Source: Marinimicrobium sp. C6131 (GTDB taxonomy: Bacteria > Pseudomonadota > Gammaproteobacteria > Pseudomonadales > Cellvibrionaceae). Taken from it: 64,000 nucleotides of DNA. The translations under genes and the position numbers were made by a program. Numbering within the stretch: the stretch's first letter is position 1; each line of letters starts with the position of its first letter. The notes below the pieces were generated by a model. The model was not told the origin of the DNA. It saw only the letters and a program-made list of their open reading frames with translations, and ran no database searches. The stretch spans positions 3,906,001-3,970,000 of the forward strand of contig NZ_CP110629.1 in assembly GCF_026153455.1 (NCBI RefSeq), given 5' to 3'. Of this stretch, positions 26,728 through 36,612 are shown one piece after another.

Positions 26728-29594
26728 GGCTGGTCCGCCTCCAGACGTGCGTTGGTGATTGATTCTGAGGTGTGGGTTGGTTTTTCTGACTCCGACGTCT
26801 GCGGAAATCGAATGCTCATCTTGGCCGGTCGGTCATAGCGAACCGGAAACAGGACGGCCAGGCGCTCTCGGCTTTTTGCCAACCAGTCATTGAAGGAAGC
26901 CGACGCGACGCGCCGCAAGTTGCGCTCGTAGAATTCAATCGCCTTGTCCTCAAACGGGAAGGCGCGATCCTCCAGAAGAATGTTGTATTGCATCAGCGCC
27001 TCGTCGCTCAATTCCGTGGGACGGTCTGAATCCAGTAAGTCCCGCGCCAGGGTTTCGTAGATGCGGCCAATTTGATGGGTGGATTCTGATGCGATGTCCG
27101 TCAGGCCGTAGGAGGCTGCACGAGCATAGTGCTGGATGGCGTTCTGCATGTGTCCGGTTTTTTCCGTGAGGCTTTGTTCCAGCGGCAGGCTCAGATGGGT
27201 CGCCTTGAAGTGTTCGTGATGATCGCGCCCCAGACCGAGTGCGGCGGTGGCGGCCAGGCGTCGCGTCCGGTCGGTCTTGGCCTGATCCGGTTGCTGTCGG
27301 TCCCGGGACAGGATCTGCTGCTGCCAGTACGCCCGTTTCTCCGGTTTGCCGGATTGAGTGTACAGCGTCACCAGGTGGTTCATGGCTTCGGCGTTCTCCG
27401 GATAGGGATTCGGGTAGCGATGCGCATACCGGCGGAAAGCATTGATCGCGGCTTCCCGATCGTCCTGCTCAAGATAGAGCTGAGCGGCCTTCCACTGCGC
27501 GGCCCGCTGAGCGCGACTGTCCTGTTCGGTCCCCGCCAGGCGTTCATACTGACGAGCGGCCCGGTCGGTCTGTCCACTGGCCAGATAGGCGGTGCTCAAC
27601 TGGCGTTCGGCATCGACCCTCAGCTCGTGCTGCGGGTACACGGTCTGGAAACGTTGAATCAAGGCAATGGCCAGGTCCCAGCTCTCTTGTTCGCCTGCCA
27701 GTGACAGGGCGTTGTACAGTCCGCGCGCGGCATTGTCGCTGTGGGGGTAAGCCTCGTGAATGCGTCGGAAATGATCAATGGCGGTGTTCCATTCCTGCCG
27801 ACGCTCGGCTAGTTCCGCCTGCCGGTACACGCTCAGTGACCAGCGTGCTTCGGTCTGCGAACGGGTTTCGTCCGATAGTCCCGGGAGGCTGAGTGACTGC
27901 CGCGCGACCTGTTCCGCGTCGGCGTAGCGTTGCTGATCAAGATGACTCTGAAGAATGAGCGAGTAGGCATCCTGTTGATGGATCGGGTGCTCCCGGGCAA
28001 AGCGCGCCAGTTCAATCGCTTTATCGTAGGCATCGGCGTTGAACGCGTGGCGGGCGGCCTGCCAGGCGATGGCGGGGGTGCGCGGGTCGTCGGGGTAGAG
28101 CTGGGCGTATGCCTGGGCGTAGCGAAGATTGCGTGCCAGCCAGTGCTCCGGTTGCTGCCCAGTCAACTCATCGAGCAGCGCCAGAGCCGCGTAGGCGGCC
28201 TCCTGATTGAGAATGACCGGGCCGTCGAACGCCGCCCGCTCGTATTGCTTGAAGGCCGCTTCGGTTTGTCCGGCCTCCGCCAGCAGGTCTCCGTATGACA
28301 GCGCAATGCCGTCTTGTTGGGCATAATGGGCAAAGTGCTTCAGGTAACGTTGGTACCATTGTTGCGCCTTTTTCAGGTGCGCTTCGTCGGGCTCCTGTTG
28401 ATAGCGGTTGTGGTAAAAACGCGCCACGTCCGTCCACTGATGGCGAAAGGCTTCGGCGGCGCTTTGCGCCAGCGGTGATGCAACGGCGTTTGCGGAGTCG
28501 ATCGTTTGAAAGCGCTGATAGACCTGGTACGCCGTTTCGCTGGCTTCCAGTGCCGCGTCGGTGAAGCCGTGCGTCTGCCAGAGGGAGACGATGTGGGCCC
28601 GGGCCCGCAGGCTCAGCGCGGGGGCAGGATCGGCGGCAAGCAAGGTTTGCCACTCGGCCACCGCGTCACTGATACGCTCCTGATCCTCAAGCTGAGTGGC
28701 ACTGGCGTGGTAGGGGGCGTAGAGGTCCGTCAAGCCGTGTTTCCTGAACAGTTCAACGACCGAGTTCGGCTGGGGATAGCGCTGCATGGCCAGGGCCAGG
28801 GAGCGGTAATATTCGTCATAGATGGCCTGCTGGTCGGCGTTCAGTGGGGTCTCGAGTTGCTCGGCCAGGTCCGGAAAATCCTGCGCGTGTATGACCGCGA
28901 TGTAATCTTCCAGAGCGGGCTCATACAGGGACTGCTTGTAGCGCGACCAGCCGCGCTTGAACAGCGCCCGCTCGTGAAATCCGGTGTCCTGGCTACTGTG
29001 CAGTGCCGCAGTGTAGGCAATTTCCGCGGCCAGGTAGTCCCCGGCGCTGAACGCCGCCTCGGCAAGCCGGAACTGCGCTTCGGGATACAGCTCGGACTGG
29101 GGATAGCGCTGCACCAATGCTTCCAACGCCTGCAGTGAGGGGGCATGGTTACCCAGCAGGTCATGACTTTTCGCGAGTTGATAGAGCTTGCGGTCGTTAC
29201 CGGGGGCCTCCGGGAAATCGGTCAGGGCCAGAGTCAGCAGTTCGACGGTGCGTTCCAGCGTGGCGCGATAGCGTTGGTCTTCCTGATAGTCGTCCTGTTG
29301 GGTCCAGCGCTCGCTCGCCTTCAGTTCCATCTCCGCCAGACGAGCCAGGGCCTGGTTGCGGCTGTGATCGTGCTCCGGTGCGGTGTGCAGGAATTCATAG
29401 TAAGCGCTCTTGGCGTCGGCGTCCGAAATCTGCCCGATGACCGGGGCACTGTGATAGGTTGAGGGGGAGCGGTCGAGTTGCGCCAGCGTGGCCCGCTCAG
29501 GCGGTTGGGAAGCGCAACCGGCCAGCACCAGGGTAGCCGGTGCGATGAGGTGCCACAGTGTACGCGGAAGATAAGACAAGTTAACGGCGATCAT
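26724..29594 (-). CDS. Large TPR-repeat lipoprotein (956 residues)
   Basis: The lipobox VLAGC (Cys27) follows a hydrophobic signal. Nearly all the rest is helical, with many TPR-like repeats (for example FRLAEAAFSAGDYLAAEIAY and QLSTAYLASGQTDRAARQYE). The length suggests a long superhelical scaffold, probably in the outer membrane facing the periplasm. The start overlaps the preceding TPR gene by 14 bases. No catalytic motif was seen. Such proteins are found with ExbB/ExbD/AgmX-type energisers in other bacteria; here those energiser genes lie in the opposite T6SS arm at 53972-56556, which suggests a split but cooperating set. Confidence 0.8.
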   Translation of the reverse strand: MIAVNLSYLPRTLWHLIAPATLVLAGCASQPPERATLAQLDRSPSTYHSAPVIGQISDADAKSAYYEFLHTAPEHDHSRNQALARLAEMELKASERWTQQDDYQEDQRYRATLERTVELLTLALTDFPEAPGNDRKLYQLAKSHDLLGNHAPSLQALEALVQRYPQSELYPEAQFRLAEAAFSAGDYLAAEIAYTAALHSSQDTGFHERALFKRGWSRYKQSLYEPALEDYIAVIHAQDFPDLAEQLETPLNADQQAIYDEYYRSLALAMQRYPQPNSVVELFRKHGLTDLYAPYHASATQLEDQERISDAVAEWQTLLAADPAPALSLRARAHIVSLWQTHGFTDAALEASETAYQVYQRFQTIDSANAVASPLAQSAAEAFRHQWTDVARFYHNRYQQEPDEAHLKKAQQWYQRYLKHFAHYAQQDGIALSYGDLLAEAGQTEAAFKQYERAAFDGPVILNQEAAYAALALLDELTGQQPEHWLARNLRYAQAYAQLYPDDPRTPAIAWQAARHAFNADAYDKAIELARFAREHPIHQQDAYSLILQSHLDQQRYADAEQVARQSLSLPGLSDETRSQTEARWSLSVYRQAELAERRQEWNTAIDHFRRIHEAYPHSDNAARGLYNALSLAGEQESWDLAIALIQRFQTVYPQHELRVDAERQLSTAYLASGQTDRAARQYERLAGTEQDSRAQRAAQWKAAQLYLEQDDREAAINAFRRYAHRYPNPYPENAEAMNHLVTLYTQSGKPEKRAYWQQQILSRDRQQPDQAKTDRTRRLAATAALGLGRDHHEHFKATHLSLPLEQSLTEKTGHMQNAIQHYARAASYGLTDIASESTHQIGRIYETLARDLLDSDRPTELSDEALMQYNILLEDRAFPFEDKAIEFYERNLRRVASASFNDWLAKSRERLAVLFPVRYDRPAKMSIRFPQTSESEKPTHTSESITNARLEADQP

Positions 29595-30459
29595 AGATGG
29601 TGGCCAGTCCGTATTGGCTTTGACTGATCAGCGTGTTCAGCCGGTTCTGTTGAGCTTTGAGCGCCGGGGTGTCCGCCGCCTCCCGCGAACGCTGTGCCAG
29701 CGTTTTTTGTGTCTGCTGTAACTGGTGTTGATAGTGAAGCAGCGCTTCCCGGTAATTGGCTTCGGCCAGTTTGAGCCGGTTCATCCGGTCGTAAGTGAAG
29801 GCCACCAGAAAAGCGCCCTCGGGAATGTCGTCGGCATGCTTCTCCTTGAGCCGTCGGAAGGCATTGAGCGCGCCACCGTGGTCCCCCAGGTGCAGCGCCG
29901 TCAGGCCGATGCCCCGCCAGGCGTGGGCGCTATGGCGGCTGTTCTGGTCGATGGTGCCGAAGGTGGTTCGGGCATCACGGTAGAACCCCTGTTGTAACTG
30001 GGACATCCCTAACATCATACGCCAACGGTTTTTCAGCTCGGCGTCCGGTTCGGCGCGTGCCAGCAGTTGTTCCAGCTCCCGATGGGCGTCGGACCACCAC
30101 CCCTGTTTCAAAAACGCGATAGCCAGGTTGGTACGGGCCTCGAGGTAGACATCACTGTCCGGATCGATGCGTTCGTATAGCGGAATAGCCCGGCGGTGCT
30201 CCCCCCGAGACTGCCACAGCAGAGCCTCCGCCAAGTGCAGATAGCTTCTTTGAGGCGGGCTCAACGAATAGTGATGTTGAAGCGACGGCAGTTGTTCTTC
30301 CACCCGGTGCCACTGTGCCTGCCGAACCGCAATGCGCAAGTCACTGAACTGTTGCTCAATGACCTGATCGAACGATTGGCTCAGGGCCACGGCTGGCAGA
30401 CACAACAGACCCAGCATTATGAGGAGCCGCTTCGGTTTGCTTGTCGCTGTTGGTGTCAT
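29581..30459 (-). CDS. Secreted TPR-repeat protein directly after clpV
   Basis: A 292-residue protein from the ATG at 30459, which gives a clean signal peptide (LLIMLGLLCLPAVALSQ). An ATG at 30480 overlapping the clpV stop is possible. About six TPR-like repeats occupy residues 30-230 and a coiled-coil tail follows (LLHYQHQLQQTQKTLAQRSR). The start lies only 13 bases from the clpV stop, so the TPR genes are almost certainly transcribed with the T6SS operon. The proposed role, an envelope adaptor of the T6SS-linked machine, is inferred from location. Confidence 0.78.
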   Translation of the reverse strand: MTPTATSKPKRLLIMLGLLCLPAVALSQSFDQVIEQQFSDLRIAVRQAQWHRVEEQLPSLQHHYSLSPPQRSYLHLAEALLWQSRGEHRRAIPLYERIDPDSDVYLEARTNLAIAFLKQGWWSDAHRELEQLLARAEPDAELKNRWRMMLGMSQLQQGFYRDARTTFGTIDQNSRHSAHAWRGIGLTALHLGDHGGALNAFRRLKEKHADDIPEGAFLVAFTYDRMNRLKLAEANYREALLHYQHQLQQTQKTLAQRSREAADTPALKAQQNRLNTLISQSQYGLATIYDRR

Positions 30460-30472
30460 GCTGTCAAACCCG

Positions 30473-33118
30473 TCATGCATCCAACTGGCAGGTGAACTGA
30501 TCCTGTTCATCCACGCCGATACGCACCCGCAGAATCGGCTCGCCGGACACCATTCGGCCGAGGCACTCCGAGGCGATCATCGGCAGCAGGGTGCGGGTCA
30601 GGATGTTTTCGATATTCCGGGCCCCGGTGTCCACTTCCTGGCTGCGGGCAATAAGGTGCAGTAGAACGTCGTCCTCAAAACTGAACTCGGCCCCGTAATG
30701 CTCCGCCACCCGGCGACGGATCTTCTCCATGTTGATCTCGCCGATTGTCATCAGGTCTTCATCGCCCAGCGGGTAGTAGGGCACGATGGTGGTGCGCCCG
30801 AGGAACGCCGGTTTGAAGTGGCGAAGCAACTGAGGGCGGAAGTTGTCCAACAGCACATCGGGTGCAATGGTGTCCTCCTGGGACTGACACAGGGCGCGAA
30901 TGTGCTCTTCGCCGGCGTTGGAGGTCATGATGATGACGGTGTTACGGAAATCGATATCACGTCCTTCACCATCCTTGATGGTGCCTTTGTCGAACAGGTT
31001 GTAAAACACATCCTGTACGCCGGGGTGGGCTTTTTCCATTTCATCCAACAGAATCACACTGTAGGGTTTGCGCCGCACCGCTTCGGTGAGCACACCACCC
31101 TCGCCATAACCGACGTAACCGGGCGGGGAGCCGAGCAACATGGAGACTTTGTGCTCTTCCTTGAATTCGGACATGTTGATGACGGTGAGGTTGTGTTCGC
31201 CACCATAGAGAGTGTCGGCCAGGGCCAGAGCGGTTTCGGTTTTTCCCACACCACTGGGGCCGACCATGAAGAAGACACCGATGGGTTTACGCGGATCGGT
31301 CAATCCGGCGCGGGCGGTGCGAATGCTCTGGGCAATGGCGTCCAGGGCGTGGTGCTGGCCAATGACACGCTGGTTCAGCGTTTCGCTCAGGTTGAGCACG
31401 GATTGAATCTCATCCGACAGCATTTTGCCCAGCGGAATGCCGGTCCAGTTGGATACCACTTCGGCAATGGCTTGGCCGTCGACATGAACCTTGATCATGG
31501 GCGTGTCGCCCTGAAGGCGCGTCAATTCCTCAAGCAGAGTTTTCAGCTCCGCTCGTGCATTGGCCGCCTCTTCGGAATCACCCTCTGCATCGTAGTCGGC
31601 TTCAATGGTGTCCTGGTGTCGATTGATGGCGGTCACCAACTCCCGTTCTGTGTGCCATTGTTGCCGTTGTTGTTCCAGGCGTTGTTTCAGGTCAGTCTGT
31701 CGCTGGGTGAGATGATCGATGCGGTCCTGGCAGTTATCCAGTGCTGCATTTTCCCGGGAAAGCGTGGCCAGATTGGCGGCGATCTGGTCCAGTTCCCGCT
31801 CGGTGTCTTCGATGGGGGCGGGCGTGGCGCTCTGGCTCAGGGCCACCCGGGCACAGGCGGTGTCGAGCAGGCTGACGGATTTGTCTGGTAGCTGGCGACC
31901 GGGCATGTAGCGACTGGACAGGCGCACCGATTCGACAATCGCTTCGTCCATGATCCGCACCTTGTGGTGGGCCTGCAACATGCCGGCGATGGCCCGCATC
32001 ATATCAATGGCCTTGGTTTCATCCGGCTCTTCCACTTTCACTACCTGGAAGCGCCGGGTCAAAGCCGGATCGCGCTCGAAGTACTTTTTATACTCCGCCC
32101 AGGTGGTGGCGGCAATGGTGCGCAGCTCTCCCCGGGCCAGAGCGGGCTTGAGCAGATTGGCGGCATCGCCCTGCCCCTCTTTTCCGCCGGCACCGATCAT
32201 GGTGTGAGCCTCGTCGATAAAGAGGATGATCGGTTGCGGCGAGGCTTTGACTTCGGCGATGACAGATTTCAGGCGATTTTCAAACTCGCCTTTTACGCTG
32301 GCTCCGGCCTGCAACAGACCCAGGTCCAGGCTGCGCAGCACCACATTCCTGAGCGGCCCGGGGACATCGCCCTTGGCGATGCGCAGCGCAAAACCCTCTA
32401 CCACGGCGGTTTTCCCAACTCCGGCTTCACCGGTCAGGATGGGGTTGTTCTGTCGACGCCGGATCAGAATATCGACAATCTGACGCACCTCCTGGTCCCG
32501 GCCCCAAACCGGATCGATCTTTCCTTCCCTTGCCGCCTGGGTGAGGTTGACGGTGTACTTGTCCAGGCAGGGTGTGTCGCTGGCCTGGGCGGTATTGGAC
32601 GGAGCCTCGTCCACCCCATGTTCGGGCGGTTGCTCCCGCGACTCGGCGGTAGTACCCACCAGTGCCTTGACCAGTTCCCGAACCGACTCCGGGGCGAGTG
32701 ACTCCAGCGCGGGGCAGCTGGCCACCGCCGATCGGCGCAAGCTGTCATCCAAAAGCAGAGCGGCCAGCAGGTGGGCGCTGGTGACCTGACTGTGGCCGTA
32801 TTCCACCGACGCCAGTACCCAGGCCTGTTTGGCCAGCTCCACCACATTGGGCGACAGGGCAGGTGGACGGGTACTGCCGTTTTTGAGTTGATCGAGTTCG
32901 CGATTGAACGCCCGAATCAGGGTGTCCGGTGACAGCTCGAATTTCTCCAGAATGGCCTGGGCGTCGGTGTCATCGACCTCGAGCAGTCTGACCCACCAGT
33001 GCTCGACTTCCACGTTGTAGTGACCGCGGGACAGGCAGATGCCCGCCGCCCCTTCGAGCGCGTTGCGCGTGGTGTTGTTCAGCTTGTTGACAAGAGATTT
33101 CAGGTCCAGAGTAATCAT
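30473..33118 (-). CDS. tssH: T6SS AAA+ ATPase ClpV (TssH)
   Basis: An 881-residue Hsp100/ClpB-type ATPase that disassembles the contracted TssB-TssC sheath in the cytoplasm so that it can be reused. The N-terminal double Clp-N domain (about 1-160) is the sheath-binding part. Both AAA+ modules are complete: Walker A GEAGVGKT with Walker B ILFIDEAH, and GPSGVGKT with VILLDEMEK. The M-domain coiled coil (about 415-530) is present. AAGGAG eight bases before the ATG supports the start. It is preceded by tssG, and the TPR genes follow directly. Confidence 0.96.
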   Translation of the reverse strand: MITLDLKSLVNKLNNTTRNALEGAAGICLSRGHYNVEVEHWWVRLLEVDDTDAQAILEKFELSPDTLIRAFNRELDQLKNGSTRPPALSPNVVELAKQAWVLASVEYGHSQVTSAHLLAALLLDDSLRRSAVASCPALESLAPESVRELVKALVGTTAESREQPPEHGVDEAPSNTAQASDTPCLDKYTVNLTQAAREGKIDPVWGRDQEVRQIVDILIRRRQNNPILTGEAGVGKTAVVEGFALRIAKGDVPGPLRNVVLRSLDLGLLQAGASVKGEFENRLKSVIAEVKASPQPIILFIDEAHTMIGAGGKEGQGDAANLLKPALARGELRTIAATTWAEYKKYFERDPALTRRFQVVKVEEPDETKAIDMMRAIAGMLQAHHKVRIMDEAIVESVRLSSRYMPGRQLPDKSVSLLDTACARVALSQSATPAPIEDTERELDQIAANLATLSRENAALDNCQDRIDHLTQRQTDLKQRLEQQRQQWHTERELVTAINRHQDTIEADYDAEGDSEEAANARAELKTLLEELTRLQGDTPMIKVHVDGQAIAEVVSNWTGIPLGKMLSDEIQSVLNLSETLNQRVIGQHHALDAIAQSIRTARAGLTDPRKPIGVFFMVGPSGVGKTETALALADTLYGGEHNLTVINMSEFKEEHKVSMLLGSPPGYVGYGEGGVLTEAVRRKPYSVILLDEMEKAHPGVQDVFYNLFDKGTIKDGEGRDIDFRNTVIIMTSNAGEEHIRALCQSQEDTIAPDVLLDNFRPQLLRHFKPAFLGRTTIVPYYPLGDEDLMTIGEINMEKIRRRVAEHYGAEFSFEDDVLLHLIARSQEVDTGARNIENILTRTLLPMIASECLGRMVSGEPILRVRIGVDEQDQFTCQLDA

Positions 33119-33153
33119 GTCGGCTCCTTGTAGTATGACCGTTGCGTCACCGT

Positions 33154-34281
33154 TCAGGCGGCGGCACGGTCGTGTCCTTTGGGACGGGTTGTATGAGATT
33201 CCGGCGTCCGGGTGGACACGGGAATGATCTGGGTATCTCCTTCACTGTCCGGGCGAGAGGCTGACCGGGGAAGACGAGAATTCCAGCCGAGCTGCCCCGG
33301 CGTACCGGTGCCGATCGGCAGTTGATTGGGCAGAGCCTCGGAGCGAACCTTCAGTTGCAGATTGAACTGATGCTCGCAACCGAGGTACAGAGTACTGAGC
33401 TGGTCCATAGCTTTCAGCGCCGGACTGCCCGGTGCAAACCGTTCGGTCTGGGCCCGGTCGAGGGGGCCAATGGTCACGTCTACCTGGTTCTGGGCCAGCC
33501 AGGATTTCTGCCCGAGCAATGTCGAGCGACCGAGGCAGTTGTTCTGTCCACGGGGCTGGGTCAGTGACGGAAGCTGGCAGCGCATGTCCGGCAGTACCTC
33601 GCACCATGCACCGGAGAAGGTGGACAGGCTGATGGGGACTTGAAAATAGCCTTTGAGAATCTGCTCAAAATTGTCGACGGTTTTCACCGGTTGAGAGAGC
33701 AGTCCGCCGTAATAGATCAGTGTTTCGGCGGGCAGGTCCGGGTTGTCCGGGAGCAGACGCGGTGACAGCCCCAGCAGTGACAGGAGCATCTCGGTGTGTC
33801 GGTCTATGGTGGTGGCCGAGCCACGGTGGCGTCGAGCGCGCTCGTATTCCAGAGGCAGGCGATATTTGCTCGCCGCCTGCCACAACAGATTCATGCTTCG
33901 ATGATTGAACAGGTCGAGAAAGCGGGTCAGGGCCGGATCTTTGGCTTTCTGCCGCTCGAGCAGGAGCTCGGTATAGTGGTAGGGCAGTGGGCCCTGTGTG
34001 CCATCCAGGCTGAGGAGGTTGGACTGAACCGACCATTTGTCGCCGCGCGGCGCTACCTGTTCGATCTCTGCGGCGGGAAATGTCAGGCGGTGCTGGCCGC
34101 TGAACCGGATGGTCTCCTGAGACAGTGGGCGAACATCGATCCCGGGCGCAAAACGCAGTGGCCGGCGGGGCGGAGCCTGCTCCGAAAGGGATGGCTCCGA
34201 GCCGTGAAACTCCAGCAGACGCAGTATCTGCAGGGCGCTGAAGGCTTCCGGTTCGGCCTGAAGCTGTGTGATTACAGGCAT
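33154..34281 (-). CDS. tssG: T6SS baseplate protein TssG
   Basis: A 375-residue protein with the typical TssG N-terminus (FSALQILRLLEFHG) and the GPLPYHYTELLLER motif near residue 100. It forms baseplate wedges with TssE, TssF and TssK under the sheath. Its start overlaps tssF by ten bases. The C-terminus is basic and low in complexity (about 330-375), longer than in many homologues, and lacks a recognisable domain. Confidence 0.94.
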   Translation of the reverse strand: MPVITQLQAEPEAFSALQILRLLEFHGSEPSLSEQAPPRRPLRFAPGIDVRPLSQETIRFSGQHRLTFPAAEIEQVAPRGDKWSVQSNLLSLDGTQGPLPYHYTELLLERQKAKDPALTRFLDLFNHRSMNLLWQAASKYRLPLEYERARRHRGSATTIDRHTEMLLSLLGLSPRLLPDNPDLPAETLIYYGGLLSQPVKTVDNFEQILKGYFQVPISLSTFSGAWCEVLPDMRCQLPSLTQPRGQNNCLGRSTLLGQKSWLAQNQVDVTIGPLDRAQTERFAPGSPALKAMDQLSTLYLGCEHQFNLQLKVRSEALPNQLPIGTGTPGQLGWNSRLPRSASRPDSEGDTQIIPVSTRTPESHTTRPKGHDRAAA

Positions 34282-36098
34282 ACCTTACCCCCGGCTCGAA
34301 TCGGCCCGATCCGGTAAAAACCGTCGTAGCCTTTGCGCTTCACCCGAAGTTGGCTGAACGAGTTGATGGAGCAGTAGAGAGCGAAAAAGTGCTCTAACAC
34401 GCGGGTAAACAGACACAGGCTGACACCGGACAACAACCGGTCGTCAAGTGTCAGGGTAATTTCCATACCCCGGCACAACGTCGGACGGCCGGCGATCTGA
34501 ATCGGCGCGTTGACCGGTCGGATTGTCAGATCAGTGATTGCTTCGATCAGTGACCGGTGTGCAGAGGTTTGCCGGTAATCGTACAGGCGAAGAATTTCCC
34601 GCAGGGCTTCACCGCTTTCGCCATCGGTCAGCGAACGCTGGTTCAGTTGCAGGTGCGAGAGCAGCTGCCAGCGAGCGGCATTGCCCAGTGCCGGACGGAT
34701 GGTGTCAGTGGGCTGAGTCAGACACCGGATCTGTCGTGTGGGAGGACTGCTGTCAACGCATTGCAGTTGCGGCTCCCGGTTGTTGAACGGAAGTCGTGCT
34801 GGCTGATCCCGGTTGCTGCAGGTGGTGTGAATCAGCAGTGTCTTTTCCCGGGCGGAACTGGGAGAAAATTCCAGATCCACCAGGCTGAGAAACACATCGG
34901 TGCCCTCATCCCGGTTGTCCGGTTTGAGTTTCGCGTGACGCCGTTGGGCGTGCCAGAAGGTCTGATCCTGATGGTAGTGCCGGTCGTGATTGAGTCCGTA
35001 AAAAGGTCGGTACTCGGCGCTCTTGCCGTAAGCGTCTGCGGCGATCACCCGGTCTACTGAAAACACCTCGTAGCCCGAGGGCCGACGGATGTCGGGCTGA
35101 ACCTGGTACTCGTACTGGCGGTGATCCAGCTCAATCGGGTCGGCCTGATGTTCGAACAGGTTGACCACCGGTGTGCAACCGGTCACGAAGTGCGTCGCGT
35201 TGATGTGGTGCTCCAGCTCCACATCCGCATCAGCGAGGTAAAGATACAGGTCCAGGAAGTCGAGTGTCGGTGACAGTCGAGACAGGTCCAGCCCCTGGAT
35301 GTCCACGAACAGAAATTTTTCAGGAAACGCAAAATACTCGGTCAGCAGCCGGTATCCCAGAAACGCATTGTCGGGGTAGGGCAGGAGTCCTTCGTCTCTG
35401 CCAAACCCAACCGGTTGTACCTGGTCTCCGCCGAGAAAGACGGGGCGGCCGGTGCCATCGCTTAACACCAGGTTTTCGCACCGATTGATCAACAGTTCGT
35501 ACAACGGGTAGATGTACTGCGGTTGGCCCTTTAGATAAAACCTCAGCGATTGGGACATGCCCTCGGCCAGATTGGCACCCTCCAGAAGCGGCGTCAGTCG
35601 AATCTTGAGCACACTGGCGGCGCCGCGCATTCGATCCGCCCCGGGGGTGTTGAAGGGGCGACCCATCAGTTTTGCCTCGGCCACTTCGGCCGGTGTCAGG
35701 GTGGTGTCATAACAGGTGCTGAAGCGACATTTCTCACCCTTGAAGGAACGGGTGTCGAGCTCGGTGCCTTTGGGAATCACAAAGGGCCGTTCAAGCTGCT
35801 CCGGATCGGGCTCGAAGCGTACAATGCTCATGGCCGGAATCGGCCGCTGATAGTGGGGGAACAGGGTGCCGAGCAATGCGTCGCTGAATTCGGGGAAGTC
35901 ATCGTCAAGTCGATGCTGAATGCGCGCATTGAGATAGGCAAAGCTTTCCACCAGCCGGGACACATGGGGATCCTCAATGGTCTCGGTGGAGATGCCCAGG
36001 CGACTGGCGATTTTCGGGTTCTCTTTGGCGAACTCGGCGCCCATTTGCCGAATGTACGCCAGTTCGCGCTCATAGTAAGGCAACAGTTCATCAGTCAT
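34272..36098 (-). CDS. tssF: T6SS baseplate protein TssF
   Basis: A 608-residue protein with the diagnostic beginning LLPYYERELAYIRQMGAEFA and FPEFSDALLGTLFPHYQRP near residue 70. TssF is the main baseplate wedge component. It overlaps tssE by eight bases at its start and tssG by ten at its end, which fits fixed stoichiometry through coupled translation. Confidence 0.96.
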   Translation of the reverse strand: MTDELLPYYERELAYIRQMGAEFAKENPKIASRLGISTETIEDPHVSRLVESFAYLNARIQHRLDDDFPEFSDALLGTLFPHYQRPIPAMSIVRFEPDPEQLERPFVIPKGTELDTRSFKGEKCRFSTCYDTTLTPAEVAEAKLMGRPFNTPGADRMRGAASVLKIRLTPLLEGANLAEGMSQSLRFYLKGQPQYIYPLYELLINRCENLVLSDGTGRPVFLGGDQVQPVGFGRDEGLLPYPDNAFLGYRLLTEYFAFPEKFLFVDIQGLDLSRLSPTLDFLDLYLYLADADVELEHHINATHFVTGCTPVVNLFEHQADPIELDHRQYEYQVQPDIRRPSGYEVFSVDRVIAADAYGKSAEYRPFYGLNHDRHYHQDQTFWHAQRRHAKLKPDNRDEGTDVFLSLVDLEFSPSSAREKTLLIHTTCSNRDQPARLPFNNREPQLQCVDSSPPTRQIRCLTQPTDTIRPALGNAARWQLLSHLQLNQRSLTDGESGEALREILRLYDYRQTSAHRSLIEAITDLTIRPVNAPIQIAGRPTLCRGMEITLTLDDRLLSGVSLCLFTRVLEHFFALYCSINSFSQLRVKRKGYDGFYRIGPIRAGGKVCL

Positions 36099-36588
36099 GG
36101 AGCGACTCCTTGACGTTCACGCTGCGTGAGACCGGCTCGAGAATCGAGTCGAACACTACGCTTTGCGGTGCTGGATCGGCCCACAACACTGCATCAATAC
36201 GAAAGCGCAGTGTCCGGTCGGTGCGCTCCCGGTTCTCGAGGTGAGTCACCCGAACGCTTTTGAACCGGGGTTCATACTCCCGCAGTATGCGTTCGAGTTG
36301 TTGGACAAAGCGCTGTTTTTTTTCGGCGTCGGAAATGTTCACGGTTGCCAGATCTGGCAGGCCGTAGTTGAGTAGGGAGTGGGCGGCTTCCGGACACTCC
36401 TGCGGGGGTTCAATCATGCAGAAACGGCTGTTGAGCAGGTTCTCCAGGTCTCGCCGAACGCTCTGGCGCAACTCATACAAGTATTGATGGCGTGCTGGGG
36501 CCGGCTCCCGTACGGTCTGTGGGTCGTGATCGAGCAGGCGATCCAGAATGGATGGACGCAGCTCTCTGGTTTTAGCGATATGACTCAT
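36091..36588 (-). CDS. tssE: T6SS baseplate protein TssE (gp25-like)
   Basis: A 165-residue protein related to phage T4 gp25, joining the sheath to the baseplate. The conserved LRQSVRRDLENLLNSR near residue 40 and the YEPR motif near residue 107 are visible. The gene overlaps tssF and starts 24 bases after the second tssC stop. Confidence 0.94.
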   Translation of the reverse strand: MSHIAKTRELRPSILDRLLDHDPQTVREPAPARHQYLYELRQSVRRDLENLLNSRFCMIEPPQECPEAAHSLLNYGLPDLATVNISDAEKKQRFVQQLERILREYEPRFKSVRVTHLENRERTDRTLRFRIDAVLWADPAPQSVVFDSILEPVSRSVNVKESLHD

Positions 36589-36612
36589 GGTTCCCTCTCT
36601 CCTTCAGGGCCG